Counted from the stretch's first letter, positions 17,583 through 27,356 are shown. The stretch: DNA of 64,000 nucleotides from CAYUMU01 sp964445985 (GCA_964445985.1 CAYUMU010000007.1:62001-126000); one strand, 5' to 3'. Made by a program: numbers and translations. Notes: generated from the letters alone by a model not told the origin.

Positions 17583-18488
17583 CTACGAAACCGCCTGCAC
17601 CAACTCGCTCACCGTCTGCTGCAGCAATTCCTCCCCGCCAAACTTCATCCCCAGCTCGCGAATCTTGCGCGTGGAGATCTGGTTCTTGGGCGAAGTCTGT
17701 TCGCCGCCGATAGGGCCGGAGGTTTCGGCCAGCTGCTGGGCCAGGCGCGCCACTTCCCATTCCGAAATGTAGCGGTCGTAGCAGTTGAACGCCTGACCGA
17801 TGATCTCTTTCTCCGGAGCGCCTAGCAGCAGCAACGCCGCTTTGGCCACGTCGGCCGCGTGAACCTCTTTGCCGCCGCGAGCGCATTCCACCGGTTCGCC
17901 CCGCGCCACGTTGGCCACCAGCGAATACCACTTGCTCTGGTCCATGGGATGGGCCACGCCGTACACGCCGGTCGGTCGCAGCGCGCAAATGGGAAAACCG
18001 AGCCCCAGCCCAAAGCTATGCACAAACTTTTCGATAGCCGCCTTGTGGGCCCCGTAGTGGCTCTTGGGCCACAGGGGGTGCGTTTCATCCAGCGGTCGAT
18101 CCGGCAGAATGACATCGTGCACGGCGCAAGTGGAGATGAACACAAACCGGCTGGCCCTGGCACGCTGCGCGGCTTCAATCAGCTCGAGCGTGCCCACGAC
18201 ATTCGCTTGAACGAACTCCAGCAGTCGCCCTTCGCCCCCCATGAAACCACCGCCCGGGTGGTAAAGCGCGGCGTGAACCACGGCGTCTGAGCGCGAAACC
18301 AGGGTGTCGGCCGCGCGCGAATCGCCCAGCTCGCCTTCCACCCAATCGATCTGGCTATCGATTGTTTCCAGCGCCGAACGATCGCTGCCCCGGCGATACC
18401 AGGCCCGCAGCGTATGACCATCGGCGACCAGTTGCCGGGCAATATACCGGCCAATGAAACCGGTCGCGCCCGTGAGTGCAATTTGCAT
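17583..18488 (-). CDS. NAD-dependent epimerase/dehydratase family protein
   Basis: This 301-residue protein is an extended short-chain dehydrogenase/reductase that probably acts on a nucleotide sugar or similar substrate. The NAD(P)-binding motif TGATGFIG is at residues 6-13, and the active-site YxxxK is present in the segment HYGAHKAAIEKF. A Thr in FISTCAVHD fits the catalytic triad. The final third (about 190-300) is the variable substrate-binding part, so substrate cannot be assigned. It is convergent with serA and followed in the same direction by a desaturase gene about 100 bases upstream of its start. Confidence 0.85.
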   Translation of the reverse strand: MQIALTGATGFIGRYIARQLVADGHTLRAWYRRGSDRSALETIDSQIDWVEGELGDSRAADTLVSRSDAVVHAALYHPGGGFMGGEGRLLEFVQANVVGTLELIEAAQRARASRFVFISTCAVHDVILPDRPLDETHPLWPKSHYGAHKAAIEKFVHSFGLGLGFPICALRPTGVYGVAHPMDQSKWYSLVANVARGEPVECARGGKEVHAADVAKAALLLLGAPEKEIIGQAFNCYDRYISEWEVARLAQQLAETSGPIGGEQTSPKNQISTRKIRELGMKFGGEELLQQTVSELVQAVS

Positions 18489-18588
18489 GGTTGTGGGCCT
18501 CGCGGGCCTTCCCCCTTTTCATCCTGCGTGGAACGCAATGACGTGGAGTTGCCTGCTGACAGGGCGCCGCGACCGCGCTGGCTGGAGA

Positions 18589-19617
18589 TTACCCCAACTG
18601 ATTGGTGGGCGGCGCCGCCAGCGAGGTTTCGCGGACGACGGTGGTTGCCGGTTCGGCGGCCGATTTGCGCTTGGGTTCGGGTTTAGCTTCGAGCGCGGCG
18701 CCTGGCTTGGGGCCGAGCACGGCCGGCGCTTTATCCACCGCTTGCGCCAGCACTTTCTCAGGCACCGGGTTCAGGTCCCATACCAATCCCAGCCAAGAGA
18801 GAATCACCAGGCCGTAATAGGTGGTGTCGATTTCCCACCAGTAAAAACCTTGCCGGGCCGAAGCCGGGTAGTGGTGATGATTGTTGTGCCAGCCTTCCCC
18901 GCCGGTGAGCAGGGCAAGCACCAGGTTGTTGCGGCTATCGTCTTTGGTGGCAAAGCGGCGCCGGCCAATCAGGTGGGCCAGCGAGTTGATCGTGTAGGTA
19001 ACGTGATAGACCGCCACGGTCGACACAAAGAAACCCCATACAAACATCTGCCAGCCGCTCGTCCCCAATCCCGGCGCCACCGCTTGCAGCAGCGCGCCCA
19101 GGCCGTAGAGCAAGGCCCCGCCAATGAACGGCACCACGTAATCCCATTTATCGAGAAACCGCAGTTCGGGGTACTTGGCAAAGTCGTAGATCGTTTTTTC
19201 GTCGGTCGCAAAATTCTCTTTGTTGAGGAACCAGCCCATGTGGCTGTACCAGAACCCTACCTGGTGGGGCGAATGCACGTCTCCCTCGTGATCGCTCAGC
19301 CGATGATGACGGCGATGGTGAGCTGCCCACCACAGGGGCCCGCGTTGCAAGGCGGCGCTGCCCATCAGCGCGCCCACGAATTGGAACCAGCGGGAGGTGC
19401 GAAACGAGCGGTGCGAAAAGTAACGGTGGTAAAAGCCCGTGAGGCCAAACACACGTACGGCGTAGTACACAAACGCCACGGCCAATGCCACCCAGCTAAA
19501 GCCGACAAAGTAAACCAGCAAGCATCCTAAATGCATGCCGATGAACCCAATCGTGCCGGGGCGAAACCAATCCAATCGAGGTGGAGCGACCGAGGGCGAG
19601 GCTGACGTGTTACTCAC
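18589..19617 (-). CDS. Acyl-CoA/fatty acid delta-9 desaturase
   Basis: This 342-residue integral membrane di-iron enzyme should introduce a double bond into saturated acyl chains. The three histidine boxes are visible: HRYFSH near residue 63, HRRHHRLSD near 100 and HNNHHHYP near 240. Hydrophobic helices lie at about 25-55, 78-95 and 150-200, as in the membrane fatty-acid desaturase family. The last 35 residues (Lys/Ala/Pro-rich) are a variable tail. It diverges from the Trx7/PDZ gene across a 380-base spacer. Control of membrane fluidity is the expected role; exact chain position is inferred from family. Confidence 0.92.
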   Translation of the reverse strand: MSNTSASPSVAPPRLDWFRPGTIGFIGMHLGCLLVYFVGFSWVALAVAFVYYAVRVFGLTGFYHRYFSHRSFRTSRWFQFVGALMGSAALQRGPLWWAAHHRRHHRLSDHEGDVHSPHQVGFWYSHMGWFLNKENFATDEKTIYDFAKYPELRFLDKWDYVVPFIGGALLYGLGALLQAVAPGLGTSGWQMFVWGFFVSTVAVYHVTYTINSLAHLIGRRRFATKDDSRNNLVLALLTGGEGWHNNHHHYPASARQGFYWWEIDTTYYGLVILSWLGLVWDLNPVPEKVLAQAVDKAPAVLGPKPGAALEAKPEPKRKSAAEPATTVVRETSLAAPPTNQLG

Positions 19618-19998
19618 GGGCGATTCAATTCCAAATGATTGTGGTACAGGAAGGGCCGCATTTGAGCCGGCGCCGCTATTTCAGCAAACCAACCTTTGTA
19701 GGGCCAGAAGGGGGCTTTCCACAAGTGCCTGATTGCGGGGTTGGGTCATTTTGACGCAGACCTCCGCTGGACTTCCCGAGTGGACTTTCATGCTGGCAAT
19801 CCGCCGCGGGTTGTGGTTCAATTTCGTTCCAACAACCATTCATTCGAGTTGCCGGTCAACCCCGCGGGCCTGTTGAGCGCCCGCCATCCAGGCTGTGCAA
19901 TCAACGTGCAACATCCATTTGATTCCACGGCCGGCTCGGGTTTGTCATGGCTATGTCAAAACTGTGTCATTTGTGTTTCACGCTCTCCTGAGGTCGCC
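19618..19998. other. Divergent promoter region, no gene supported
   Basis: This 381-base spacer separates the desaturase and Trx7/PDZ genes, which diverge. The frame of the latter is open back to 19741, but the extension lacks the signal peptide that follows the ATG at 19999. Both promoters should lie here. No defined operator or -35/-10 pair was identified. Confidence 0.4.
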
Positions 19999-21372
19999 AT
20001 GCGCAAGCCTGCCACCCTTTTGGCTTTCGTCGTCGTTTCGATGGCGTTATCTGCCAGCGCCCACGCTCAAAACTCCGAGGCAAAAACGCCGGCCAAGGGG
20101 GCCGTCGATATTCCCAAGCTCTTGCAAACGCTCAAAGACGAGCACGCGCTCGACACCGATCTTTGGATCTACAACGACCTCCGTCTGGCACTCATCCAAG
20201 CCAAGAAGGAGAACAAGCCGCTGTTCGTTACGTTCCGTTGCGTACCATGCAAGGCATGTGCCGGTTTCGACGCCGAAGTGGCCCAGGGCAGCGAGGTGAT
20301 TGAAAAGCTGGCCCGAGAAAAATTCATCGCCGTGCGGCAGGTGGAAATGAAAGGGGTGGACCTCAATCAGTTCGAGTTCGATCACGACCTCAACTGGGCC
20401 GCCATGTTCATCCATCCCGACGGCACCATTTTCGCCCGCTACGGCACGCAAAGCGCCGCGGGTCCCGACGCTTACAACTCGATCGCCGGCCTGGAAAACA
20501 CCATGCGGCGCGTCCTCGATCTCCATGCCAACTACCCCGCCAATCGCCCGCAACTGGCTGGCAAACGCTCGGCCCCCAAGCCTTACACCACCGCCTTGGA
20601 GATGCCGGGCTTGCCCAACAAAGAAAAGTATGCCGCAGCGACGACCCGTCAGAACTGCATCCACTGCCACAACATTCACGACGCCCAGCATTTTGCCGCC
20701 ACGGCCAACGGTACTTTCGATATTGAAATGCTCTACCGTTACCCTCTGCCAGACAATGTGGGCCTAACCATCGATGCCAAGGACGGCACAATCATTTCGA
20801 AAGTTGCCAAGGATTCGCCCGCCGCTCAAGCAGGCCTGAAAGCGGGTCAGAAGATCATCCGTATTTCCGGGCAAGCCATCTCCTCCATTGCCGATATGCA
20901 GTGGGCGTTGAACCCGCTTCCCAATACCGATACCGAAGTGGTCATCGAAGTCGCGGCCAAATCAGGCGAAGCTTCCACAGGCCAGGCTCCCACCGCCCAT
21001 ACGCTCCAACTCACCCAGGGTTGGAAGGCCAGCGACTTTTCGTGGCGGGGCTCCATGTGGTCCGTCTCTCCCCGGCTCAAATTCTGGGCGCCGCCGGCCA
21101 GCGACGAGCAACTGCAAGAGCTGAAACTCGCGCCGGGCCAAACCGCGCTCCAAGTGAAATACATCAGCGACGATCCCGCCGGCAAAGCAGCCAGGGCCGC
21201 GGGCCTCCAGAACGGCGATCTGATCGTGGCCATCGATGGCAAATCGCTCACGATGACCACGCCACAATTCAACGCCTATGTGAAGATGCACTACAAAGTA
21301 GGCGACCGTCTGCCGCTGACCATTGTGCGAGGCAACCAGCGTCGCGACATCCAGATTGAACTCGTGGAATAA
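19999..21372 (+). CDS. Trx7/PDZ-type exported protein with CxxCH motif
   Basis: This 457-residue protein combines a thioredoxin-like domain with PDZ domains. The ATG at 19999 begins a clear signal peptide (MRKPATLLAFVVVSMALSAS, cut near AHAQ). The thioredoxin-like domain (about 50-180) has the redox-type motif CVPCKAC at residues 81-87. Residues 220-224 are CIHCH, a possible c-type haem site. Two PDZ domains follow, about 240-320 (VGLTIDAKDGTII) and about 375-455 (QNGDLIVAIDGKSL). The composition matches the Trx7/PDZ (seleno)protein family known from planctomycetes. Here all redox positions are Cys codons, so this is a non-selenium member. A periplasmic redox or folding role is likely. The gene runs into a hydrolase gene 17 bases on. 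Confidence 0.85.
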   Translation: MRKPATLLAFVVVSMALSASAHAQNSEAKTPAKGAVDIPKLLQTLKDEHALDTDLWIYNDLRLALIQAKKENKPLFVTFRCVPCKACAGFDAEVAQGSEVIEKLAREKFIAVRQVEMKGVDLNQFEFDHDLNWAAMFIHPDGTIFARYGTQSAAGPDAYNSIAGLENTMRRVLDLHANYPANRPQLAGKRSAPKPYTTALEMPGLPNKEKYAAATTRQNCIHCHNIHDAQHFAATANGTFDIEMLYRYPLPDNVGLTIDAKDGTIISKVAKDSPAAQAGLKAGQKIIRISGQAISSIADMQWALNPLPNTDTEVVIEVAAKSGEASTGQAPTAHTLQLTQGWKASDFSWRGSMWSVSPRLKFWAPPASDEQLQELKLAPGQTALQVKYISDDPAGKAARAAGLQNGDLIVAIDGKSLTMTTPQFNAYVKMHYKVGDRLPLTIVRGNQRRDIQIELVE

Positions 21373-21389
21373 AGAGGCGAAGGGACACC

Positions 21390-22547
21390 ATGCCGATTTC
21401 TCGTCGAGAGTTTGTGACCAGCGCCGCTGCGGTTTGCGGCGGCACGGCGGTGCTTGGCGGCGGAGCCCTGTCGCCGAGCTGGTCACAGTCGCCGGCTTTG
21501 CCCCAGCCCGCGGAAAAGCCGGCCCCTCAGGTCCCCTGGCTGGCAGAAATCCAGCGGCCGCCAGCTGAATTACCCGCCGATCGGGTGAAGCTGTCTCCGC
21601 TATTGATCGACGAGCAGGGCCAGCCCATTCGCACGGTCGCAGCTTGGGAGCACCGCCGCGCAAAGCTGCGAAAAACCTGGGAGCAGTTCTTGCATCCCTT
21701 GCAATGCAAGCAGCCTTCCAATCGGCTCACCGTGCTTGAGGAGGACAATCCCCACGGTTGCCGCCGCCTTAAGGTGCGATACGACTGCGAGCCGGGTCTC
21801 GCCGTCGAAGGCTATTTGATTTATCCGCCCCCTGCCCCTCGGGCCGCAGGCGCCGAAGCGGCCAAGTTGCCCGGCGTGGTCGTGCTCCATTCAACGGTGG
21901 ACTACACCATTCGCCAGCCCGCGGGCCTCCAGGGGCCGCCGGAAAAACACTTTGGATTGAACCTGGCCCGCCGGGGCTTCGTCACGTTTTCGCCCAAGTG
22001 CTTCTTGTGGGAAGGCGAAGGGAACTACGCCAGCCGCGTGGCCGCGTTTCAGCAGCGGCATCCCGCCAGCCTGGGCATGGCAAAAATGCTTTGGGACGCC
22101 CAGCGGGCCGTGGACATTCTGGCCAGCCTGCCGGAGGTCGATGCCCAGCGGATTGGCGCCGTGGGCCATTCACTGGGCGCCAAAGAATCGTTGTACCTGG
22201 CCGCCTTCGACGATCGCATCCAGGTGACCGTGAGCAGCGAAGGGGGCATCGGCAAAGGGTTCTCCAACTGGCACGCTTCTTGGTACCTAGGCCCCGCCAT
22301 CCAAGATGGCACGTTCACTCGCGATCATCACGAGTTGCTGGCCATGATTGCCCCGCGGCCGTTCTTGCTGCTGGGCGGCAATTCCGCCGACGGCGACCGC
22401 GGCTGGCCCTATATCGAAGCGGCGCTGCCCGCCTATGAGCTCTACGGCAAACCGGCGCGATTCGGCCAATTCAACCACCGCCAAGGACACGCTGTGCCAG
22501 AGGTCGCCCAGCGGCGGATCGAAGCCTGGTTTGAAACGTATCTGTGA
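21390..22547 (+). CDS. Tat-exported alpha/beta hydrolase (dienelactone hydrolase/acetyl xylan esterase-like)
   Basis: This 385-residue serine hydrolase is probably exported by the Tat pathway: MPISRREFVTSAAAVCGG has the twin-arginine motif. The alpha/beta hydrolase nucleophile elbow GHSLG lies near residue 254 (GAVGHSLGAKES). Candidate acidic and histidine catalytic residues are in NSADGDRGWPY and NHRQGHAVPE. The sequence resembles the family of large planctomycete hydrolases annotated as acetyl xylan esterase or dienelactone hydrolase, which often act on carbohydrate or aromatic esters. The substrate is unknown. It follows the Trx7/PDZ gene at 17 bases and is probably co-transcribed. Confidence 0.85.
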   Translation: MPISRREFVTSAAAVCGGTAVLGGGALSPSWSQSPALPQPAEKPAPQVPWLAEIQRPPAELPADRVKLSPLLIDEQGQPIRTVAAWEHRRAKLRKTWEQFLHPLQCKQPSNRLTVLEEDNPHGCRRLKVRYDCEPGLAVEGYLIYPPPAPRAAGAEAAKLPGVVVLHSTVDYTIRQPAGLQGPPEKHFGLNLARRGFVTFSPKCFLWEGEGNYASRVAAFQQRHPASLGMAKMLWDAQRAVDILASLPEVDAQRIGAVGHSLGAKESLYLAAFDDRIQVTVSSEGGIGKGFSNWHASWYLGPAIQDGTFTRDHHELLAMIAPRPFLLLGGNSADGDRGWPYIEAALPAYELYGKPARFGQFNHRQGHAVPEVAQRRIEAWFETYL

Positions 22548-22560
22548 GTGGCTGGCGGTT

Positions 22561-22655
22561 GGTGTTGTGAATGCCTTATTCTTTGCAACCCGACGCGTTA
22601 GCGAGGGAGTCCCACGAACGTCCCTCGCTAACGCATCGGGTTATGAATCAGGGAA
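22561..22655 (+). repeat. Interspersed palindromic repeat family A, copy 1
   Basis: A flank (22561-22586, beginning GGTGTTGTGAATGCC) is followed by a 22-base stem (22587-22608), a 12-base loop and the complementary arm (22621-22642) with one mismatch. The whole unit recurs in inverted orientation at 35599-35682, where the flank matches with one mismatch in 26. It lies between the convergent hydrolase and kinase genes. Confidence 0.85.
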
Positions 22656-22685
22656 GTTATTCTTCGACGCCCCCCAAGGGGCCGC

Positions 22686-25600
22686 TTATTGAGCCAGCCT
22701 GAGCTTGGGATGCCGGAGCAGTTTGAGAATCTCCGCCACGGCCACAGGCTTCACCAGGTGCTCGTCAAAGCCGGCCTCTTTGGATCGGCGTCGATCGTCT
22801 TCCTGGCCATAGCCGGTAACGGCGGCGAGCAGCAACTGTTCGCATTCCGGGATGGAGCGAATTTCGCGGGCGATCTGGTAGCCGTCCATGCCGGGCAGTC
22901 CGATATCCAACAGCACAATTTGAGGTTGGAATTCATCCAGGCAAGAGAGAGCCAGCTTTCCTTCCGACGCCGTCCGCACATCGTGGGCGCCCAGCGTGGC
23001 CAGCAGCCGGGCCAGCATCTTGGCCGCGGCCGCATTGTCATCCACCACCAAAATTCGCCACCGCTTGGTTTGCTCTAGAACGGGCGACTCCGCCAGGTTA
23101 GGAAGACGGACCCTCGAACAGGGGAGCCGAATCTCGAAGGTGCTGCCTTGGTTTTTCCCAGGGCTGGAAGCATGCACCGAACCGCCATGCATATTCACCA
23201 GATTTTGCGCCAGGGTCAGTCCGATTCCCAGACCGCCTTGCGAGCGTTCCAAGGACTGATCGGCCTGGGCAAACAACTTGAACACGTGGGGCAACCATTC
23301 CTGTCCTATTCCAATGCCGGTGTCGCGCACCGAAACCACGGCTTCGTGCCCTTGCTGGCCCGCGGTCAGCGTGATCGTTCCCTGCCGATCGGTGTACTTG
23401 GAAGCATTGTGCAGCAGGTTGGTGATCGCTTGCGTGAGCCGCATGGGGTCGGCCTGCAGATAGACCGGCGCCGCGGCCAGCGAGAGCCGCAGATGCTGCT
23501 CGTTCCCTTCGATGTACGAACGCACGGTTTCCACGGCCTGCTGCACAATGGCGGCCAGCTCGACCGACTGCCGGCGAAGCTGAATCTTGCCGCGCATGAT
23601 GCGCGATACGTCGAGCAAGTCGTCGACCATTCGCGCCAGGTGCGCAACTTGCTCCTGCATCAACTCAATCATGTCGTTGTCGCGTCCTCGCAGCCGCAGT
23701 ACGTCGAGCCCGCTGCGAATGGGAGCCAGCGGGTTTCGCAATTCGTGGGCCAGCATCGCCAGGAACTCGTCTTTCCGCTGACCCTCTTGTTGCAGCTCGG
23801 CATACAGCCGGGTGTTTTCCGCGGCCACGGCGGCGCGATGGGCCAGGTCTTGGGCCACGGCCCGATCGGACGGGCGGTATCGCCGCCCGGCCTCCGAGGT
23901 GAGAAACGTCATCACCCCCAGATTGCGGTCGCGAAGCGAGAGCGGCACGCACAAGATGGATCGCAGCGAAAGCTTCTTGAGAACCGCGGCGTGCTCGGGC
24001 GCCGAGCTCCGCCCGCCTGGCATGGCCTCGGCGACGTCCTCCAGCAAGTACGGCTCGCCCGTGGCAAACACTTCGCCAATGCGGCATTCCTCTTTCAGCA
24101 GCGACGGATACCGCTGACACAGCTCCTCCATGTGGCTAGCCTTTTCTGGCCGGTTGTGAAAGACGGGGAGTGGCTGCAGTTGGCCTTCGCTGTCGGCCGT
24201 ATGAATGATGCACCAATCGGCGAAGTCGGGCACGGCTTGCCGGGCGATTGCCTGCAGCGTGCTATCCGCATCTCCCAGCGAGATCGTGGAGCGACTCGCC
24301 TCGGCCAGCATGCGAAGATCGCGCTCCATCCGCTTGCGTTGGGTCACCTCCATGCAAACGCCAATCATGTGCGATGGCTTCCCAGCCGCATCGGTGAACA
24401 ACTTGCCCCGGGCCTCTACCCAGTGCAGCGAGCCGTCGGGCCAGACCAGCCGATACTCCAGCCGATGCTCGCGGCCGGATTGCACCGTTTCGGAGATGGA
24501 GCGGATCACCTCCTCGCGATCATCGGGATGGATGTCGCTTTGGTAGGCTTCGAAGGTGCCGGGAAAGGCGCCCGGCTCCAGGCCGTGAATGGCGTGCAGT
24601 CCCGGGGACCATGCCACGTGGTTCCGTTCGATATCCCAATCCCAGGTTCCCATTTGCCCGGCTTCGAGCGCCAGCCGCAACCGTTCTTCGTTAGTGCGGC
24701 GGGCTCGTTCGGCCCGTTTGCGTTCGGTAATGTCGCGGGAAATGGCCGACGCTCCGCCGATGTTGCCCTGGGCGTCGCGAATGGGCGACATCAACACCGA
24801 CACCTCGACGGTGTCGCCTTGTTTGCGGAGCCGCACGGTTTCGTACGGCTCAACCTGCTGACCCGCCGCCAGCCGTTGCAAAATTTGGGGGAACTCGTCC
24901 GCGCGGTCGGGAGGGATCAACATGGCCACCGAACGCCCCACGGCTTCGCGGGCCGCATAGCCATACAACCGTTCGGCGCCCGGATTCCAACTGGTGATGG
25001 TGCCATCGAGCGATTTTCCCACGATGGCAACTTCCGACGATTCCACGATGGCTGCCAGCATCGCATTGGAAGTTTCCGCCGCCTTGCGGTCAGAAATATC
25101 CTGGAATGCGTTCACGGCCCCGATGATTTCGCCCGCCGTGTTTCGAATGGCGTCGATGTTCACAATGACGGTAATGCGTGAGCCATCGGGCCGCTCGATC
25201 ACCGCCTCTTGATTTCGCCGTGGTTCGCCGGTTTGCAGCACCACGGCCATGGGCGATTGCTCCGGCAAAATGGGGTCGCCATTGGGCGCGTAGGCCCGAT
25301 GGCAGGCGCAGAACTGTTCGCCGCCCTGGCCCCCCACGGGTTTGCGGCCCCAAAGCTCGGCGGCACGCTCGTTGAAATAGCGAATGCCTCCGGCCGCGTC
25401 GCACACGTACACCGCCGTGGGCAGCATGCTCAACAGCCGCTCATCGAACAGTTGGGCATCGCCACGATGTATCTCGGGCGCCGTTCCATGCGCCAAGGCC
25501 CGATCGATCGACAGCGCCAAGTGCTCGACAAGCAACAACCGCTCGGGCGTGGCGTCCTTGAAGTCCGCACAAATCGCAATGGCGCCGGCGGTTTGCCCCC

Positions 25601-26081
25601 CGGCTTGGTGCAGGGGCGCCGCGGCACAACTCCAGCCGTGCAACTCGTGGCGATAATGCTCGGGTCCAGACACTTGCGCGGGAGCGTCGCTGGCCAGCGC
25701 CAGCGCCAGGCCATTGGTGCCCAGTTGCGATTCGCCGCAATGGCAACCAGCCACCAGGCCCAGGTCGTGCATGCTGGGGTGGTGGCCTTCGCATTCCAGC
25801 ACCACGCCTTCGTGGTCGGTCAGCAACACGAGGTGCGGCAGGTGGCGAAGCGCGGCCGACGCCTGGTGTAAGAACGCTCGCGCGATCGTCACCAGCCGCG
25901 CATGCCGCTCCAGCCGACTCTCCAGTTCGACGGCGCTCACCCCTGGCAGGCGGCCGTTGCAAGATTCCACGCCCGCGCCTCGACTGCGCTCCCAAGATTG
26001 CAGCACGGCTAAAGGAACGCTTTGTTCGTTTACCTCGAATCCATCAGTGAATCTCTGCCACTGTGTCACAAGACTTTCCAC
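22686..26081 (-). CDS. Hybrid sensor histidine kinase with AcoR-type GAF, PAS and receiver domains
   Basis: This 1131-residue cytoplasmic kinase has no transmembrane segment. Residues about 15-200 resemble the GAF sensor of AcoR/DhaR-type sigma-54 activators (LQSWERSRGAGV, ESQLGTNGLALAL, EHYRHELHGWSCAAAPLHQ). Three PAS domains follow, about 213-335, 336-460 and 465-590, then a GAF domain (590-765), HisKA with the phospho-accepting His in LAHELRNPLAPI, a HATPase_c domain (NLLHNASKYTD; DTGIGIG; GLGIGLTLAQNL) and a C-terminal receiver with VVDDN, LLDIGLPGMDG and the VKPV lysine. The start is a GTG. No output protein is adjacent. The ligand of the AcoR-type GAF is unknown. Confidence 0.9.
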   Translation of the reverse strand: MESLVTQWQRFTDGFEVNEQSVPLAVLQSWERSRGAGVESCNGRLPGVSAVELESRLERHARLVTIARAFLHQASAALRHLPHLVLLTDHEGVVLECEGHHPSMHDLGLVAGCHCGESQLGTNGLALALASDAPAQVSGPEHYRHELHGWSCAAAPLHQAGGQTAGAIAICADFKDATPERLLLVEHLALSIDRALAHGTAPEIHRGDAQLFDERLLSMLPTAVYVCDAAGGIRYFNERAAELWGRKPVGGQGGEQFCACHRAYAPNGDPILPEQSPMAVVLQTGEPRRNQEAVIERPDGSRITVIVNIDAIRNTAGEIIGAVNAFQDISDRKAAETSNAMLAAIVESSEVAIVGKSLDGTITSWNPGAERLYGYAAREAVGRSVAMLIPPDRADEFPQILQRLAAGQQVEPYETVRLRKQGDTVEVSVLMSPIRDAQGNIGGASAISRDITERKRAERARRTNEERLRLALEAGQMGTWDWDIERNHVAWSPGLHAIHGLEPGAFPGTFEAYQSDIHPDDREEVIRSISETVQSGREHRLEYRLVWPDGSLHWVEARGKLFTDAAGKPSHMIGVCMEVTQRKRMERDLRMLAEASRSTISLGDADSTLQAIARQAVPDFADWCIIHTADSEGQLQPLPVFHNRPEKASHMEELCQRYPSLLKEECRIGEVFATGEPYLLEDVAEAMPGGRSSAPEHAAVLKKLSLRSILCVPLSLRDRNLGVMTFLTSEAGRRYRPSDRAVAQDLAHRAAVAAENTRLYAELQQEGQRKDEFLAMLAHELRNPLAPIRSGLDVLRLRGRDNDMIELMQEQVAHLARMVDDLLDVSRIMRGKIQLRRQSVELAAIVQQAVETVRSYIEGNEQHLRLSLAAAPVYLQADPMRLTQAITNLLHNASKYTDRQGTITLTAGQQGHEAVVSVRDTGIGIGQEWLPHVFKLFAQADQSLERSQGGLGIGLTLAQNLVNMHGGSVHASSPGKNQGSTFEIRLPCSRVRLPNLAESPVLEQTKRWRILVVDDNAAAAKMLARLLATLGAHDVRTASEGKLALSCLDEFQPQIVLLDIGLPGMDGYQIAREIRSIPECEQLLLAAVTGYGQEDDRRRSKEAGFDEHLVKPVAVAEILKLLRHPKLRLAQ

Positions 26082-26528
26082 GCGCGCACCTATTCTCTGA
26101 ACAGCCCTGCCAGGGTGATTGAGCCTTGTAGTTTACCTTGAGCAACGTGTGACTGGCGGTGGAAGAATCGCGTCAAGCGAGTGGGGGAATTTTCTCAGTT
26201 GCCCTCCCAGGAGCCCAGCGCCATCCCGGGGCGAGTCGCGTTCAGGGGGGGCATGTTGATGCAAGGCAACATGTTCACCGTTCTCCACGGCGGCGCGCGG
26301 TTGTTGCCGGAACACCACCTGCCGGCCCGCGGCGGGCAGGCAATCGGCAAACAGGCGTAACTCTTTGCCCAGACGGCAGTTTAAGCACGACCGCCCGGCG
26401 AATTCGCGGTCGATCGCCGGCGGCAATTCATTTCGGCATTGTGTTTGCGATTTGGTCGTCTCCAATGAAATGACAGGCAGGCAGCGGCGATCGCGGCATC
26501 GCTGGCCGAGGCTACTCCGACCTTCACC
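26082..26528. other. Divergent intergenic region, no gene supported
   Basis: The region separates the minus-strand kinase from the plus-strand hypothetical gene. Short ORFs on both strands overlap one another and have no recognisable family or ribosome binding site. No terminator or repeat was seen. Confidence 0.4.
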
Positions 26529-27356
26529 GTGGATGATATGCACGCGATCGACCTGATTCTAATGGCGGCCAATCTCGCGTTCCGAGGGTCGGAACTGATC
26601 GAACGAAAAGCCAGCTGGAGCCAACAAGGCCTCAACGACTACTGGTGCTACTCCAAGCTTCGGCTCGATCGCTGGTATGCCGACCTGAAGTCGTACGCCG
26701 AGACCTTTCACCACGATCGGCAGTGGCAGTGCTCGCAAGCCTGGCCGCTCCTCGAAGAGGTGCTGGCGAGCGAAGTGCTCACCCGTGTTTGGGCAGCCGT
26801 GGCCACGGCGCGCGATCGCAAACAACAACATGCCGACGCCGAACCGCTCGTGAAAAGCATCTTGATAGGCCACATGGAAGCCCGCAATCGCGTGCTGCGG
26901 TTGGTGCTCTACGCGCCAGGCGTGGCCGCCGAAAACGCCATGCAAATCAACAAGCTTCGCAGCCAGGTGGAGCGTTGGACCGATCTGCTGATTGGGTCGC
27001 TGCTCGATCTGGCCGATGTGAGTGACTTCGCCGTCGATGCCGACAGGGCCAGAGATTTTGGCGACGACTTCGATCGCGGCGATTCGCCCGAGGTCAGTGC
27101 CATGTGGGCCACCCTCATCACTTCCATCCAGCATGGCTTTACCGAAACGCTGAAATCGTCGGCCGCTCAAGCCGAATTGAATCAGCAGATTCACAATAGC
27201 ATTCAAGCCTGCGTGGGCGACGCCCGCTGGTTAAGCCCAGCCGTCCCGGCCGACAACGCCTGGATGGAACGCATTGACGACACCGCCGAGACGACCGAGC
27301 AACTCATCATGTTGCTCGAGGCCGATTTTTACGGACGCGTCGGCGGCGCAACCTAG
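26529..27356 (+). CDS. Hypothetical soluble helical protein
   Basis: This 275-residue protein is not recognised. The GTG at 26529 or the ATG at 26538 can start it; neither has a strong ribosome binding site. The sequence is rich in Leu, Ala, Trp and charged residues, predicted mostly helical, with no signal peptide or membrane segment. Notable segments are WYADLKSYAETFHHDRQW and LLIGSLLDLADVSDF. The end (ETTEQLIMLLEADFYGRVGG) looks intact. Coding character is similar to its neighbours, so it is probably a real gene, perhaps clade-specific. Confidence 0.6.
   Translation: MDDMHAIDLILMAANLAFRGSELIERKASWSQQGLNDYWCYSKLRLDRWYADLKSYAETFHHDRQWQCSQAWPLLEEVLASEVLTRVWAAVATARDRKQQHADAEPLVKSILIGHMEARNRVLRLVLYAPGVAAENAMQINKLRSQVERWTDLLIGSLLDLADVSDFAVDADRARDFGDDFDRGDSPEVSAMWATLITSIQHGFTETLKSSAAQAELNQQIHNSIQACVGDARWLSPAVPADNAWMERIDDTAETTEQLIMLLEADFYGRVGGAT

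Noticed and set aside
20241..20261. Possible selenocysteine in the Trx7/PDZ protein
   Set aside because: The redox positions are TGC/TGT codons for Cys; no in-frame TGA occurs, so no selenocysteine is needed.
25209..25871. Plus-strand ORF opposite the hybrid kinase
   Set aside because: Antisense shadow in a GC-rich gene, without family motifs.
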